IMG/VR virus record: IMGVR_UViG_3300039018_000195
Span: 1 to 23,534 of that record
Reading direction: 5' to 3' (one strand)
Length of the DNA: 23,534 nucleotides
Origin: a virus
How positions within the stretch are numbered: position 1 is the first letter of the stretch; each line of letters begins with the position of its first letter. Positions 1 to 6,962 of the stretch are shown here, piece after piece. The translations under genes were made by a program, and so were the position numbers. Below the pieces are notes generated by a model, which had not been told where the DNA came from, did not search any database, and was given only the letters and a program-made list of their open reading frames with translations.

Positions 1-408
1 TAATCAAATAGCTTGTCAAAGGCTGTTTTGTGGCTCTCATCAAAGATTATCATGGTCCTACTTGCAAGGAATGTAGCATACTTTTCAGCCCTTCGAGATA
101 GTGTTTCAACCATTGCAACGTGGCATGATAGCGATAAGTCGGGATTTGAATTAGCTTTGATAAATTCGGGTGTTAAACCTACTCTTTCAAAAGCACCTCC
201 AGCTTGCTTCATTAGTTCAATCCTATCCGTTACAACCAACGCCCGACCTCCGCGCTTTATGTGTTCGTTCACCATGTGAGTGAAAAGTACAGTTTTGCCG
301 TCAGCCCGCGCCCGTAGGTGCGCACAAAACAACTTTCGTATGTCCTGTTTTCATCGCATTCCTAAGGGCGCGGATAGCTTCTATTTGGTATGGTCTTAAA
401 TCAATCAC
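1..408 (-). pseudogene. Superfamily 2 DEAD/DEAH-type helicase, 3'-truncated by window edge and frameshifted in Walker A
   Basis: An ATP-dependent superfamily 2 helicase, probably acting in phage replication or recombination with the primase-helicase upstream. The N-terminus reads (M)IDLRPYQIEAIRALRNAMK, a Q-motif-like start, then VVLCAPTGAG, where the frame meets a TGA at 301-303. Reading resumes one frame over as DGKTVLFTHMV, then a motif Ia-like ALVVTDR, a motif Ib-like VAMVETL and the motif II FDESHK before the window edge. Removing seven bases (297-303) restores a canonical APTGAGKTVLF Walker A, so I read this as a 7-bp insertion. The start is GTG at 408, overlapping the stop of the upstream HNH gene as GTGA. 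The family call is firm. Whether the gene is truly broken, or the insertion is a sequencing or assembly error, cannot be decided here. Confidence 0.82.
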
Positions 409-827
409 TTTGATAGTTTTTCTCTCATGTGATGTATGTTCAATATGGTAGTTTTATCGCGTTCGTTATAAATACCATTTGCAAATGCGTGGCGCATATT
501 TTCGGCATTTGTAGCCCACTCCAAGTTTGACACATGGTTATTTAGCTTATTACAGTCTATATGGTTCACCGTGTTTTTATTTAACGGATTATCAATAAAC
601 GATTCTGCTACTATCCTATGCAAAGACTTGGTATGTTTTTTTGACTTTACAGATAAATAAACCCTCAAGTATCCTTTTTTATTTGGCGTAGACTTCAAAA
701 CTGTTTGTGAAAAATTTGCAACCCTTCCATCTTTGTAAATAGTTTCACATTGCTTACGCCTTACTTTTCCAGTATTACTTACTTCATAATACCCTTCAAA
801 ATTTTTAGCATCAATCCAAGTTTCCAT
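405..827 (-). CDS. HNH homing endonuclease with NUMOD4 domain
   Basis: A 140-residue free-standing homing endonuclease that would cut a specific DNA site to spread its own gene. Residues 4-25 (WIDAKNFEGYYEVSNTGKVR) match the NUMOD4 DNA-binding motif. The HNH core follows, with H70 in LHRIVAESF, N88-H89-x-D91 in VNHIDCNKLNN, and the typical SNLEWAT at 100-106. Its last four bases overlap the GTG start of the helicase, and it sits between two replication genes, the usual setting for phage HNH enzymes. It has its own promoter-like sequence directly upstream. The target is unknown. The neighbouring helicase carries a small insertion in its most conserved motif about 100 bp downstream, which is suggestive but not evidence of cutting there. 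Confidence 0.9.
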   Translation of the reverse strand: METWIDAKNFEGYYEVSNTGKVRRKQCETIYKDGRVANFSQTVLKSTPNKKGYLRVYLSVKSKKHTKSLHRIVAESFIDNPLNKNTVNHIDCNKLNNHVSNLEWATNAENMRHAFANGIYNERDKTTILNIHHMREKLSK

Positions 828-838
828 TGTTTTTTTTG

Positions 839-870
839 TAAAGATAAGGTAAAACGGTAAAACGTCAAAA
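839..870 (-). promoter_or_regulatory. Putative Bacteroidetes-type promoter for the HNH gene
   Basis: On the minus strand a TTTTG (866-870) is followed, after a 19-base spacer, by TATCTTTA (846-839), one base off the TAnnTTTG consensus. The spacer fits the expected 19-21 bases. A short A-rich leader then precedes the ATG at 827. The spacer contains a direct repeat of CGTTTTAC. This is motif inference only. Confidence 0.45.
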
Positions 871-878
871 CATTATTT

Positions 879-3254
879 TCAAAAAGGGTCTATTTCAATT
901 TCATCTTCTACTGCTTGCGTTTCGGTTTCGAACATAATCCAACGAATATCGCTTTTACCTTGCGTTACCTTGTAGCCCATTTGCTTACCGTAAATGTCCA
1001 TCCATTGCGTAAACTTCCTTTGTGATAGTGTTCGCTCGTAGTCCTTGTATTCAGCTACAAACGCTGCAAACCTTGCGCCCTTATCTAATCGTTGGTTAAC
1101 AGATAGGTTTTCTTCTGTTGCCCATTCTACGAAGTCGCTCGAAGTTTCTTTGATGAATTTGCGGAGGTCTAAGTTTACCGATTCATGCGCTACTAATCCA
1201 TTTGACAAATAGAATTGAACGCATCCAATCATAAAGGTGTCAAACCTCGCCCATTCTGCAGCATCCCATTCATCAAATAGCATACAACCAAATTCATCAA
1301 AAGGGGTGTGATGCGCTCCAAAGTGACTGCTAAACTCTACTTCGAACTTTCGCCTTTCGAACGAACCGCCAATACCGCCAATCGTGTAATTTGTGGTTAT
1401 GACAATTTTAGGGCTACGGCTAACAGGAATGTGTATAGCATCCTTGTTTTTCTTTTCAAGCGTTATCCCTTCGGTAATAAGTGAAAACAATTGTTCGAAT
1501 GCAAAAGACTTTTTAACGTCATCGAATACCAGCACTTGCGTATCTGCCCCAACGGTTTGATATGGGAATGATTTTTCAAAACTGAATTGCTTACCGTCCA
1601 AAGTCGCAACCCTTTTCATTCGCCCGATTGCATTGCAAAACATACCCTTACCACTTCCACCGTTAGGGTTTTCACTTATCAATTCATCATTCATTATGAT
1701 AGCCTTGTTATTTGCGGAGGTCTTATGTGAGTGTAATAAGTAACCCGCCACGCTTCGAAGTGAATTGAACCTATGTAAATCTTTGCCAGCAGCAAGGAAT
1801 AGGAAGCGTGAATACATACCGCCATCCTTTCCAACTTCTACAAAGTCGCGTTCGATTACGTGTTTCTTCCAAACAAAACCATCCAAATCTAAGTAGTCAA
1901 TCTTTCGAACGTAGTCTATCCCAACTTCAACCGCGCAATTTTGATAGTACAAATAGCAATTCGTTTCCGTGTCCTTTTTTAGCTTGACTTCTGCAGTATC
2001 CAACATTGATAGGTAGTCATCTTTGAACAACCGCGTTTGATTTGCCATAAAGTCATAAGGTGAATACCCCACGTCAGCGCGGTTCAAAATATGAGTTAGT
2101 ACAAAGTCCTTCATGTAAGCTGCAGCCGTATCTTCTAAAAGATTCGAATTGATTTTCACAAATAGGTAACTACTTGAACCTTCGGGAAAGAACTTGCAGA
2201 ATTGATTTTGTTCTAAAAAGAACTTGTAACGGTGTGGGCTAAGTTGGATTTTGCCTTTCTCATTGTAAGTCCAAAAGTCACTAATTGCCAGAGTTTCGCG
2301 TATCTGTTCGCTTACGTCCTCCGCTATTTCTTCGCTTATGCCTATTTCTTTTGCTATCGTTTTTACTGTTTTCCCAGCCCTTATTTGCTTTTCAACTTGG
2401 GCGTGTGCATTCTTATCTTCGAAAAATTGCGTTCCGAATTCGCCCGTGTTTTTATAGGCAGATTTTACCACCTTTTGAATTTCAGTAAATGGAAAGTCTT
2501 TAACCGCAAACTGTGATAGATGTTGTTCGCTTACCTCTTTGGCAACTCCAAACTTATTTAACGCTGCGGCAAAAACAAATAGGTCGGCATTTCTTCCTTT
2601 GCCAGCACCTTTCTTTTTACCTTCCCACCACTTATGAATTTTCGCAATTATTACCGTATCCGATTTTACAGGAATATAAGCGTGTGAAACTCCAATGTCG
2701 GTTAGTTCCTTTTCTACTTTGTTGTGCCAAATGTCGGCTTCCTTATTGACGTATAAATTCGGGTCGTAGCTTTCGTAGCATACTCGGCTTACATCGCTTG
2801 TACTTGTATCGAAGTATTGACATTCCTTAAAGTAATCATGCAGGGCTTCGAAGTATTCCTTATGCCCTGTTGCATCCGTTGGAGGTATTCGAACCAATAT
2901 CTTTAACCCGTTGCCGCTTGGTGAAGTGAATAATGCGTATGTGTATTCCCAAGCCTGTAAAGTATCGCGCCATGTCGTGAGTATGTCGGCATCTTCGAAC
3001 CCATCAAAATCTAAACATACCAATCCGCTATGCTTTACCAATCCTGCAGCCGACCTATTGGAAAACGTACCACAAAAGCAAATTGAAGGAAGCCCCATCT
3101 TTAATTGGTTTCGAACTTCCTTTTCGGGTTCTAACCTAATTCGGCTCAATAGTTCTTTACTATTTCCGTTTCGAATACGCTCCAAGCAAAAGTCAACTGA
3201 CCGATTGAATCCTGTTGCAGTTGCTGTTATATTTTTGAAGATTGTGATTGTCAT
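879..3254 (-). CDS. Primase-helicase (BT4734/VirE-type primase N-terminus, SF3/VirE-like ATPase C-terminus)
   Basis: A 791-residue replication protein expected to make primers and unwind DNA at the phage fork. The N-terminal third resembles the BT4734/VirE-N archaeo-eukaryotic primase-like domain: LVCLDFDGFED with D82 and D84 as likely metal ligands, and the conserved SPSGNGLK at 111-118. A linker around 280-325 includes a helix-turn-helix-like stretch (KTVKTIAKEIGISEE). The C-terminal ATPase has Walker A NGGSGKG (531-537), Walker B VLVFDDV (574-580) and a sensor KIVITTNY (616-623), followed by paired arginines R634-R635 that could be the arginine finger. It starts at ATG 3254 after a roughly 165-base structured leader and is followed by the HNH and helicase genes. 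No frame damage is seen. Confidence 0.88.
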   Translation of the reverse strand: MTITIFKNITATATGFNRSVDFCLERIRNGNSKELLSRIRLEPEKEVRNQLKMGLPSICFCGTFSNRSAAGLVKHSGLVCLDFDGFEDADILTTWRDTLQAWEYTYALFTSPSGNGLKILVRIPPTDATGHKEYFEALHDYFKECQYFDTSTSDVSRVCYESYDPNLYVNKEADIWHNKVEKELTDIGVSHAYIPVKSDTVIIAKIHKWWEGKKKGAGKGRNADLFVFAAALNKFGVAKEVSEQHLSQFAVKDFPFTEIQKVVKSAYKNTGEFGTQFFEDKNAHAQVEKQIRAGKTVKTIAKEIGISEEIAEDVSEQIRETLAISDFWTYNEKGKIQLSPHRYKFFLEQNQFCKFFPEGSSSYLFVKINSNLLEDTAAAYMKDFVLTHILNRADVGYSPYDFMANQTRLFKDDYLSMLDTAEVKLKKDTETNCYLYYQNCAVEVGIDYVRKIDYLDLDGFVWKKHVIERDFVEVGKDGGMYSRFLFLAAGKDLHRFNSLRSVAGYLLHSHKTSANNKAIIMNDELISENPNGGSGKGMFCNAIGRMKRVATLDGKQFSFEKSFPYQTVGADTQVLVFDDVKKSFAFEQLFSLITEGITLEKKNKDAIHIPVSRSPKIVITTNYTIGGIGGSFERRKFEVEFSSHFGAHHTPFDEFGCMLFDEWDAAEWARFDTFMIGCVQFYLSNGLVAHESVNLDLRKFIKETSSDFVEWATEENLSVNQRLDKGARFAAFVAEYKDYERTLSQRKFTQWMDIYGKQMGYKVTQGKSDIRWIMFETETQAVEDEIEIDPF

Positions 3255-3278
3255 GCAATAGTATTTTACTCTAAGTTA

Positions 3279-3294
3279 CCCTAATATATTGGGG
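3279..3294. repeat. Imperfect 16-bp palindrome upstream of the primase start
   Basis: CCCTAATATATTGGGG is palindromic except for one T/G pair and lies 25 bp before the primase ATG. It could be an operator, or an RNA hairpin (with a G-U pair on one strand) masking the translation start. No copy was noticed elsewhere in the window. Confidence 0.35.
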
Positions 3295-3335
3295 AATTAG
3301 ACGGTTAATGAATATGTAAGTAGTGTAGAAAGAGA

Positions 3336-3379
3336 AAGCCTACTGGGTTCAGAGTAGCGGCTCATCCCCCAATAGGCTT
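3336..3379 (-). promoter_or_regulatory. Stem-loop in the primase leader (attenuator or structured 5' UTR)
   Basis: The arms at 3336-3347 and 3368-3379 form a 12-bp stem around a 20-base loop. In minus-strand RNA every position pairs, including one G-U; in plus-strand RNA the same position would be a C-A mismatch. This supports minus-strand transcription of the element. It lies between the primase promoter and its ATG. The sequence after the 3' arm is only mildly U-rich (TTTCTCTTTC), so it could be a weak terminator or a leader regulating the primase. Confidence 0.45.
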
Positions 3380-3420
3380 AAATATGTCTTTTCAATTCTG
3401 GTTAACCATTCCGCTAAATG

Positions 3421-3441
3421 GCAACGGTTGCAAAGATACAA
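3421..3441 (-). promoter_or_regulatory. Primase promoter (-7 box TATCTTTG) overlapped by a GCAAC-N-GTTGC palindrome
   Basis: Minus-strand TATCTTTG (3437-3430) is an exact TAnnTTTG match. The palindrome GCAACGGTTGC (3421-3431) overlaps the end of that box and the expected transcription start, where a repressor would block initiation. No good -33 TTTG is seen. The leader to the primase ATG would be about 170 bases. Confidence 0.5.
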
Positions 3442-3461
3442 TTAGTTTTTGAATATCCTAC

Positions 3462-3673
3462 TTACGCCTTATCTTTTTTTGTTTTAGCATTATCGTTTAT
3501 TTGAATAAGCCCGATGCGCGGGGTCTAAGTTTTTACAACTGTTTGATTTTCATACAAGTAAACATATTTACGCCCTATCTCCTTAGTGAAATCCAATTTT
3601 GAAACAAGTGTGAAGTTAAAAAAGGCTAAAAATAAATGAGAGAGAGAGTAGGAAAAGAACCGATAAGGCGTAA
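3462..3673. repeat. Iteron-like repeats of TTACGCCTTATC
   Basis: Copies lie at 3462-3473 (direct), 3568-3579 (direct, one mismatch: TTACGCCCTATC) and 3662-3673 (inverted, exact). Spacing is about 95-105 bp. They flank AT-rich DNA between the modification operon terminator and the primase promoter. They could bind a replication initiator or a regulator. Confidence 0.4.
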
Positions 3674-3692
3674 AGATGTGGCGTAACCCCAT

Positions 3693-3715
3693 AAAAAAAG
3701 CCCCCAATTGGAGGC
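3693..3715 (-). terminator. Rho-independent terminator of the modification operon
   Basis: In minus-strand RNA, GCCTCC-AATT-GGGGGC forms a 6-bp stem (3715-3700, one U-G pair) followed directly by seven U residues (3699-3693). It lies about 50 bp after the stop of the HTH gene ending at 3768. Confidence 0.82.
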
Positions 3716-3767
3716 TCTTTAGTTATTGGCTTGGTTTCGAGATGCGCTTGTAGGCGTTGGGGTTGGG

Positions 3768-3974
3768 TCATGGTATAAAGTATTCGTTGCATAGTATCAT
3801 TACGCCTAAGCCGTTCTTTTCGCGCACCAGCCTATCTTTTACGTCAATACCTCCGCGTCTGAATCGGGATATTTCTGTTGGTAAATTCTCATGGCCGTAC
3901 AATCTGAATGCAGAGTAACGGTTCAATGGTTGGCCGCTTTGGAGGTGAGTAAGGATGTCGGAGGATTTTGACAT
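3768..3974 (-). CDS. Small helix-turn-helix protein (HTH_39-like)
   Basis: A 68-residue protein with the pattern of the short phage winged-helix family HTH_39. A first helix (SSDILTHLQSGQPLNRY) leads into SAFRLYGHENLPTEISRFRRGGIDV, where the LPTEISRFRR helix would read DNA and the following residues make a wing. It is the last gene of the modification operon, its ATG overlapping the stop of the radical-SAM-like gene as TAATG, and a terminator follows about 50 bp on. It could regulate the phage operons or assist the modification enzymes; nothing in the sequence chooses between these. The HTH call is fairly secure, the role is not. Confidence 0.7.
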   Translation of the reverse strand: MSKSSDILTHLQSGQPLNRYSAFRLYGHENLPTEISRFRRGGIDVKDRLVREKNGLGVMILCNEYFIP

Positions 3975-4810
3975 TATGCTTTTAATTTGAATAGTTTTAA
4001 CTGTTTAATCGTGCCACGTTTATTTGGGTACTGTTGCACTTTAGGCTTAATGTTTAGCCCGCACATTTCGTGACAAGTTGAACATTTACCAAAATATGTA
4101 CTTGGTTTGAATTTACTAACTAAAGCCTTTTTGCCTAAAAAAGTTGTTTCAGAAACTTTAACAACCCCATCATTAACTAATGCGTTACGCCTATTCAATC
4201 GCAAAACCGTGTCTAGCGTATTTTCGTTTTTGAATAATTTAGATTGAACCTTTGCTAATTCGTGACCCGTTTCGTTTTCTAAATTAAAGTCGGCTGAAAC
4301 GACCCGCAAAACGGACTTGCAATATCGTTTTAGTATTTCGTATTGCGCTAAACTATTTGCAATCAAATGTGGTTTGTCCAATGCAGAAACTGAGGTGTTA
4401 ATACATACGTTTACCGTTGCCATATAGTCTAACTGCGATTGGTTTAAGTTTGTCCAATGCTTTGTAATTATCACAATTTGCTTATTACAATGCTCAATAC
4501 CCTTAATGATTTTGATTGTATGTTCCCAATTTTCTGAAGGGTCTCCACTTGTTCCAATACGTATAAAATCTAACTTAACGCGGTTAATTCCATCTACTAT
4601 TTTGCGCCTATGCTTTTCGTTCACAAAGTCACGGTATACCGTTTTTGAAAAGTCATATCCGTAAAGTTTAGCAGACTTTGCCGCGTAGCAATCACCATAG
4701 CAACCGCCTTTCTCATTTGTCATCCCACTATTGCACCCGATAGAGGTATCTAACGAGTAGATACCTCTTGAGTTTTGCGTAAGTGAAATAGTAGATGAAT
4801 AGCTGCGCAT
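3974..4810 (-). CDS. Radical-SAM-like iron-sulfur protein (phage Gp37/Gp68-DUF5131-like)
   Basis: A 278-residue protein with cysteines laid out like the phage Gp37/Gp68 (DUF5131) radical-SAM-like family: C26, C37 and C41 in GCNSGMTNEKGGCYGDCYAA. This is not the classical CxxxCxxC but matches the family's GC...GCxxCYA style. Alternating strands and helices follow as in a partial TIM barrel (IRIGTSGDPSENW, IVIITKHW, VNVCINTSVSALD, LRVVSADFN). A second cysteine group, C243-x2-C246-x3-C250, near the end may hold another cluster or zinc. It overlaps the GNAT-methyltransferase gene at 4810 and the HTH gene at 3974. I infer a role in a DNA base modification together with the methyltransferase; the substrate is unknown. 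Confidence 0.6.
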   Translation of the reverse strand: MRSYSSTISLTQNSRGIYSLDTSIGCNSGMTNEKGGCYGDCYAAKSAKLYGYDFSKTVYRDFVNEKHRRKIVDGINRVKLDFIRIGTSGDPSENWEHTIKIIKGIEHCNKQIVIITKHWTNLNQSQLDYMATVNVCINTSVSALDKPHLIANSLAQYEILKRYCKSVLRVVSADFNLENETGHELAKVQSKLFKNENTLDTVLRLNRRNALVNDGVVKVSETTFLGKKALVSKFKPSTYFGKCSTCHEMCGLNIKPKVQQYPNKRGTIKQLKLFKLKA

Positions 4811-6201
4811 TACAGGCGGCCTATGTTTTCGTGGCGGTCTTTAATTTTGGTCATATCGCCTTTGTAAAATACAAGTATCTTTTGTTCACGCTTTGGGAAC
4901 TTGCGATAGTGAAGCGTTCTTTTTGCGTGGGCAAGGCGTGTAAACTCACACTCTAAATACACAATTTTGTTGTAAATGTGTAGCCCTTGTTGCTTGAAGA
5001 AAATTTCATGCTCCGCTTCGCAGCCGTAGTACGCCCCGTTTTTATCGCGGCTATCGCCTGTCATTACCACAAAGAAACAATTATCATTTAACGCTTCTAT
5101 TGCGTGTTTATACCCAGCGAAAAGCGTATCTCTAAACTCATCGTAAGTTGGTATCGCATTCAATTCACCAACGGGCGGCTTACCATCATAATCCAAATAA
5201 TCCTCAACTTGGTAATACGGTGGGCAAGTGAAAACCAAATCGTATTTCTGTTTTGGCTTAAACTTTGAACTATCAGACTTAACCCATTTCGTGTTGTAAA
5301 AATCCTTGCAAATGGCATTGTTTGCATCACATTGATTTTGTCGTATTTCGCTCGATGTGTATTCGTAGCCGTGGTCGCCCGTTACAAATCCAAATTGAAC
5401 ACCTCCGCCAAAGGGATTGTAAACCCTTACGCCATCTTTAGGCATGAAGAAACGGAGTATTACTTCGCAAGCAACAGGGTCTAAAACAGAAACGTTACCA
5501 TTAAACGACTTTCCTTTTTTGTCGATTATAGTTCCGTCCTCCGCTACTTCTTGCGTTGCTAAAACTACGTTCGACATTCCATTATCGCCCATCCATGCAC
5601 CCTCGCGGCTTGCGTACTTTGGATTTACAACACCGTTACGTTCACCAGCGGCTTCGATTTTCTCATTCCACTCTTTTTTCATCTTTAACCAATCGCCTTT
5701 TGTGCTGTTCCACACGTTTGTCATTGTGGCGTGGGCTAAGCGTTTCAATCGAACTTGTTTCAGTTCACCGTAAACCATGTATGAATAACCGCTCAAATTC
5801 AAATACTCTTTGAACCCGATTTCTGCAAATACCTTTGGATTTTCTAAGTCGTGTTTTTGGCTCACGGTCATTACCATAGGATAACCAAACGTGTTTTGCT
5901 TGATTATTTCGCCCACCATTTTAGCGTAAATATGTTTGTCCTTTTTGTTCAAATCCATAGCCGATTGAAGCAAACAAAACTCTTTTGCATCGTGGTTAAT
6001 TTGAAACGTAAAGAAACCCGCAAACTCATCATTTATATGCAAAATAACGGCTGAGTGTATTTGCATATTCTTACGGGCGGCTCGATATGCTACCTTGTCC
6101 TCAATAGCTAATTTAGCTACATCATTTTCATAACCCGACCCGATAACGGATTCAACGGTGGTGAAACTTACTTTGTCCTCAAAAAGTTTTGCTTGGTTCA
6201 T
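4810..6201 (-). CDS. GNAT-like domain fused to a DNA amino-methyltransferase
   Basis: A 463-residue two-domain protein. Residues about 10-150 look like a GNAT fold (VILHINDEFAGFFTF, then a helix with HIYAKMVGEII, then NPKVFAEIGFKEY) but without the usual Q/R-x-x-G-x-G/A acetyl-CoA loop. The C-terminal part is an N6-adenine or N4-cytosine methyltransferase: motif I YNPFGGGVQFG (261-271) and motif IV TCPPYY (325-330), with later strands CFFVVMTGD and KIVYLECEF. CPPY replaces the commoner DPPY/NPPY/SPPY. A Mom-type GNAT enzyme modifies adenine in phage Mu, so the fusion suggests a hypermodified base, perhaps to evade restriction. It starts at ATG 6201, about 29 bases after the expected transcription start, and heads the operon with the radical-SAM-like and HTH genes. 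Confidence 0.78.
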   Translation of the reverse strand: MNQAKLFEDKVSFTTVESVIGSGYENDVAKLAIEDKVAYRAARKNMQIHSAVILHINDEFAGFFTFQINHDAKEFCLLQSAMDLNKKDKHIYAKMVGEIIKQNTFGYPMVMTVSQKHDLENPKVFAEIGFKEYLNLSGYSYMVYGELKQVRLKRLAHATMTNVWNSTKGDWLKMKKEWNEKIEAAGERNGVVNPKYASREGAWMGDNGMSNVVLATQEVAEDGTIIDKKGKSFNGNVSVLDPVACEVILRFFMPKDGVRVYNPFGGGVQFGFVTGDHGYEYTSSEIRQNQCDANNAICKDFYNTKWVKSDSSKFKPKQKYDLVFTCPPYYQVEDYLDYDGKPPVGELNAIPTYDEFRDTLFAGYKHAIEALNDNCFFVVMTGDSRDKNGAYYGCEAEHEIFFKQQGLHIYNKIVYLECEFTRLAHAKRTLHYRKFPKREQKILVFYKGDMTKIKDRHENIGRL

Positions 6202-6233
6202 TTTGTTGTTTTTAGCTGGTTAAATTCATGCCT

Positions 6234-6241
6234 CAAATATA
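6234..6241 (-). promoter_or_regulatory. -7 box of the modification operon promoter
   Basis: Minus-strand TATATTTG matches TAnnTTTG exactly, and a TTTG-like element begins 18 bases upstream. The inverted repeat at 6272-6290 is centred 40 bp upstream of this box. The predicted leader is about 29 bases. Confidence 0.6.
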
Positions 6242-6271
6242 CACATTATTCATTCCAAAACGCGCTTTCTT

Positions 6272-6290
6272 ATTTAGAATGGTTCTAAAT
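6272..6290. promoter_or_regulatory. Regulon operator copy A (ATTTAGAA-TGG-TTCTAAAT)
   Basis: A perfect inverted repeat with 8-bp arms and a 3-bp spacer. It is one of four near-identical sites that precede four operons. It overlaps the stop codon of the 59-residue gene and lies upstream of the promoter of the GNAT-methyltransferase operon. Confidence 0.75.
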
Positions 6291-6464
6291 TATCGTAAAC
6301 AGATTCCCGTCTTTAGTAACTGGCAACGTTTTCAAACTTGCTTCAATCGCGGCAATACTCCACCGATGTTTTTGGATTCGCAAAAGGTGTTCTTGCAGCA
6401 TTGTAACGGAGTAGCTGCCTTGTAAAAGGAGGGTTCGGATTGCGGAGGTGCGGCTCATATCCAT
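6285..6464 (-). CDS. Small winged-helix-like protein, 59 aa
   Basis: An uninterrupted 59-residue frame starting MDMSRTSAIRTLLLQGSYSV and ending GNLFTII. The layout (three helices with IRTLLL, MLQEHLLRIQ and SIAAIEASLKTL, then two short strands PVTKDGN and FTII) resembles a minimal winged-helix DNA-binding domain. It sits 27 bp after the DnaA-like gene, and its stop codon lies inside one of the four shared inverted repeats. That makes it a candidate for the protein binding those repeats, but this is only inference. A second in-frame ATG at 6458 is possible. No family is recognised. Confidence 0.6.
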   Translation of the reverse strand: MDMSRTSAIRTLLLQGSYSVTMLQEHLLRIQKHRWSIAAIEASLKTLPVTKDGNLFTII

Positions 6465-6491
6465 TTAGTTATTTGCGCCCGAAAGTCGCGG

Positions 6492-6962
6492 TTAATTACT
6501 AAGTCCTGTGTGGAAGTTTGTCATGTAATCCAATCCAACTTCATCTTTTAGCTTTCGATAGATATTATCGTTGGCATACTTAATTGCGTCTGTTTTGATG
6601 TAGTTGATAACGATTGTGTGATTAGGCACTCCATTAGCGTAAAAATAACCCATAAAAGCCGCAATGTCAGTCATGCTCAAATCTAGGTGCATTCGTATCA
6701 TTGCAACTAATATCCTTCGAGCGTTGCACGTTTTATAGGTTTGAGAATTGCCCCTAATAGCCCCAATTGAAACCTCACAAACGCGGGTAATTGATTTTAG
6801 AATTAAGTCAAGTGTTGGGTTATCGGGTATTAGTTCTTCGCAATCTTCATGCAGAATAGTGAACGCGCCCGACTTTCTGCAATTGTTTACCACGCTCATG
6901 CTTAACGCAAACCGACCCCCGCAGTTCGTGCATAGTAGGTGTTGGTCTTGAATGGTTATCAT
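6492..6962 (-). CDS. DnaA C-terminal-domain-like protein with N-terminal zinc-finger-like cysteines
   Basis: A 156-residue protein. Cysteines at 11, 14, 28 and 41 (CTNCGG...C...C) suggest a small zinc-binding domain. Residues about 50-140 follow the DnaA domain IV plan: a helix with ILKSITRVCEVSIGAIRG, then CNARRILVAMIRMHLDLSMTDIAAFMG, then the signature-like PNHTIVINYI (113-122) close to DnaA's HTTVxHA. Such proteins could bind DnaA-box-like sites to direct replication, or act as transcription factors. There is no AAA+ ATPase, so it cannot replace DnaA. It starts at an ATGA overlap with the 53-residue gene and is followed by the small winged-helix-like gene. Confidence 0.72.
   Translation of the reverse strand: MITIQDQHLLCTNCGGRFALSMSVVNNCRKSGAFTILHEDCEELIPDNPTLDLILKSITRVCEVSIGAIRGNSQTYKTCNARRILVAMIRMHLDLSMTDIAAFMGYFYANGVPNHTIVINYIKTDAIKYANDNIYRKLKDEVGLDYMTNFHTGLSN

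Larger units (their letters stand above)
3255..3767. other. 513-bp non-coding region with repeats, promoter and terminator; candidate replication origin
   Basis: I find no convincing gene here. A 60-codon frame at 3525-3707 begins inside a terminator hairpin and is rejected. The region holds, in the minus-strand direction: the terminator of the modification operon, three copies of a 12-base sequence TTACGCCTTATC (two direct, one inverted, one with a single mismatch), an AT-rich stretch, a TATCTTTG promoter box overlapping a palindrome, a 12-bp stem-loop, and an imperfect 16-bp palindrome just before the primase. Repeats plus AT-rich DNA next to the primase suggest an origin; that is inference. 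Confidence 0.5.

Noticed and set aside
3525-3707. 60-residue open frame on the minus strand
   Set aside because: Its start lies inside the terminator hairpin of the upstream operon, it overlaps two repeats and its composition is not protein-like.
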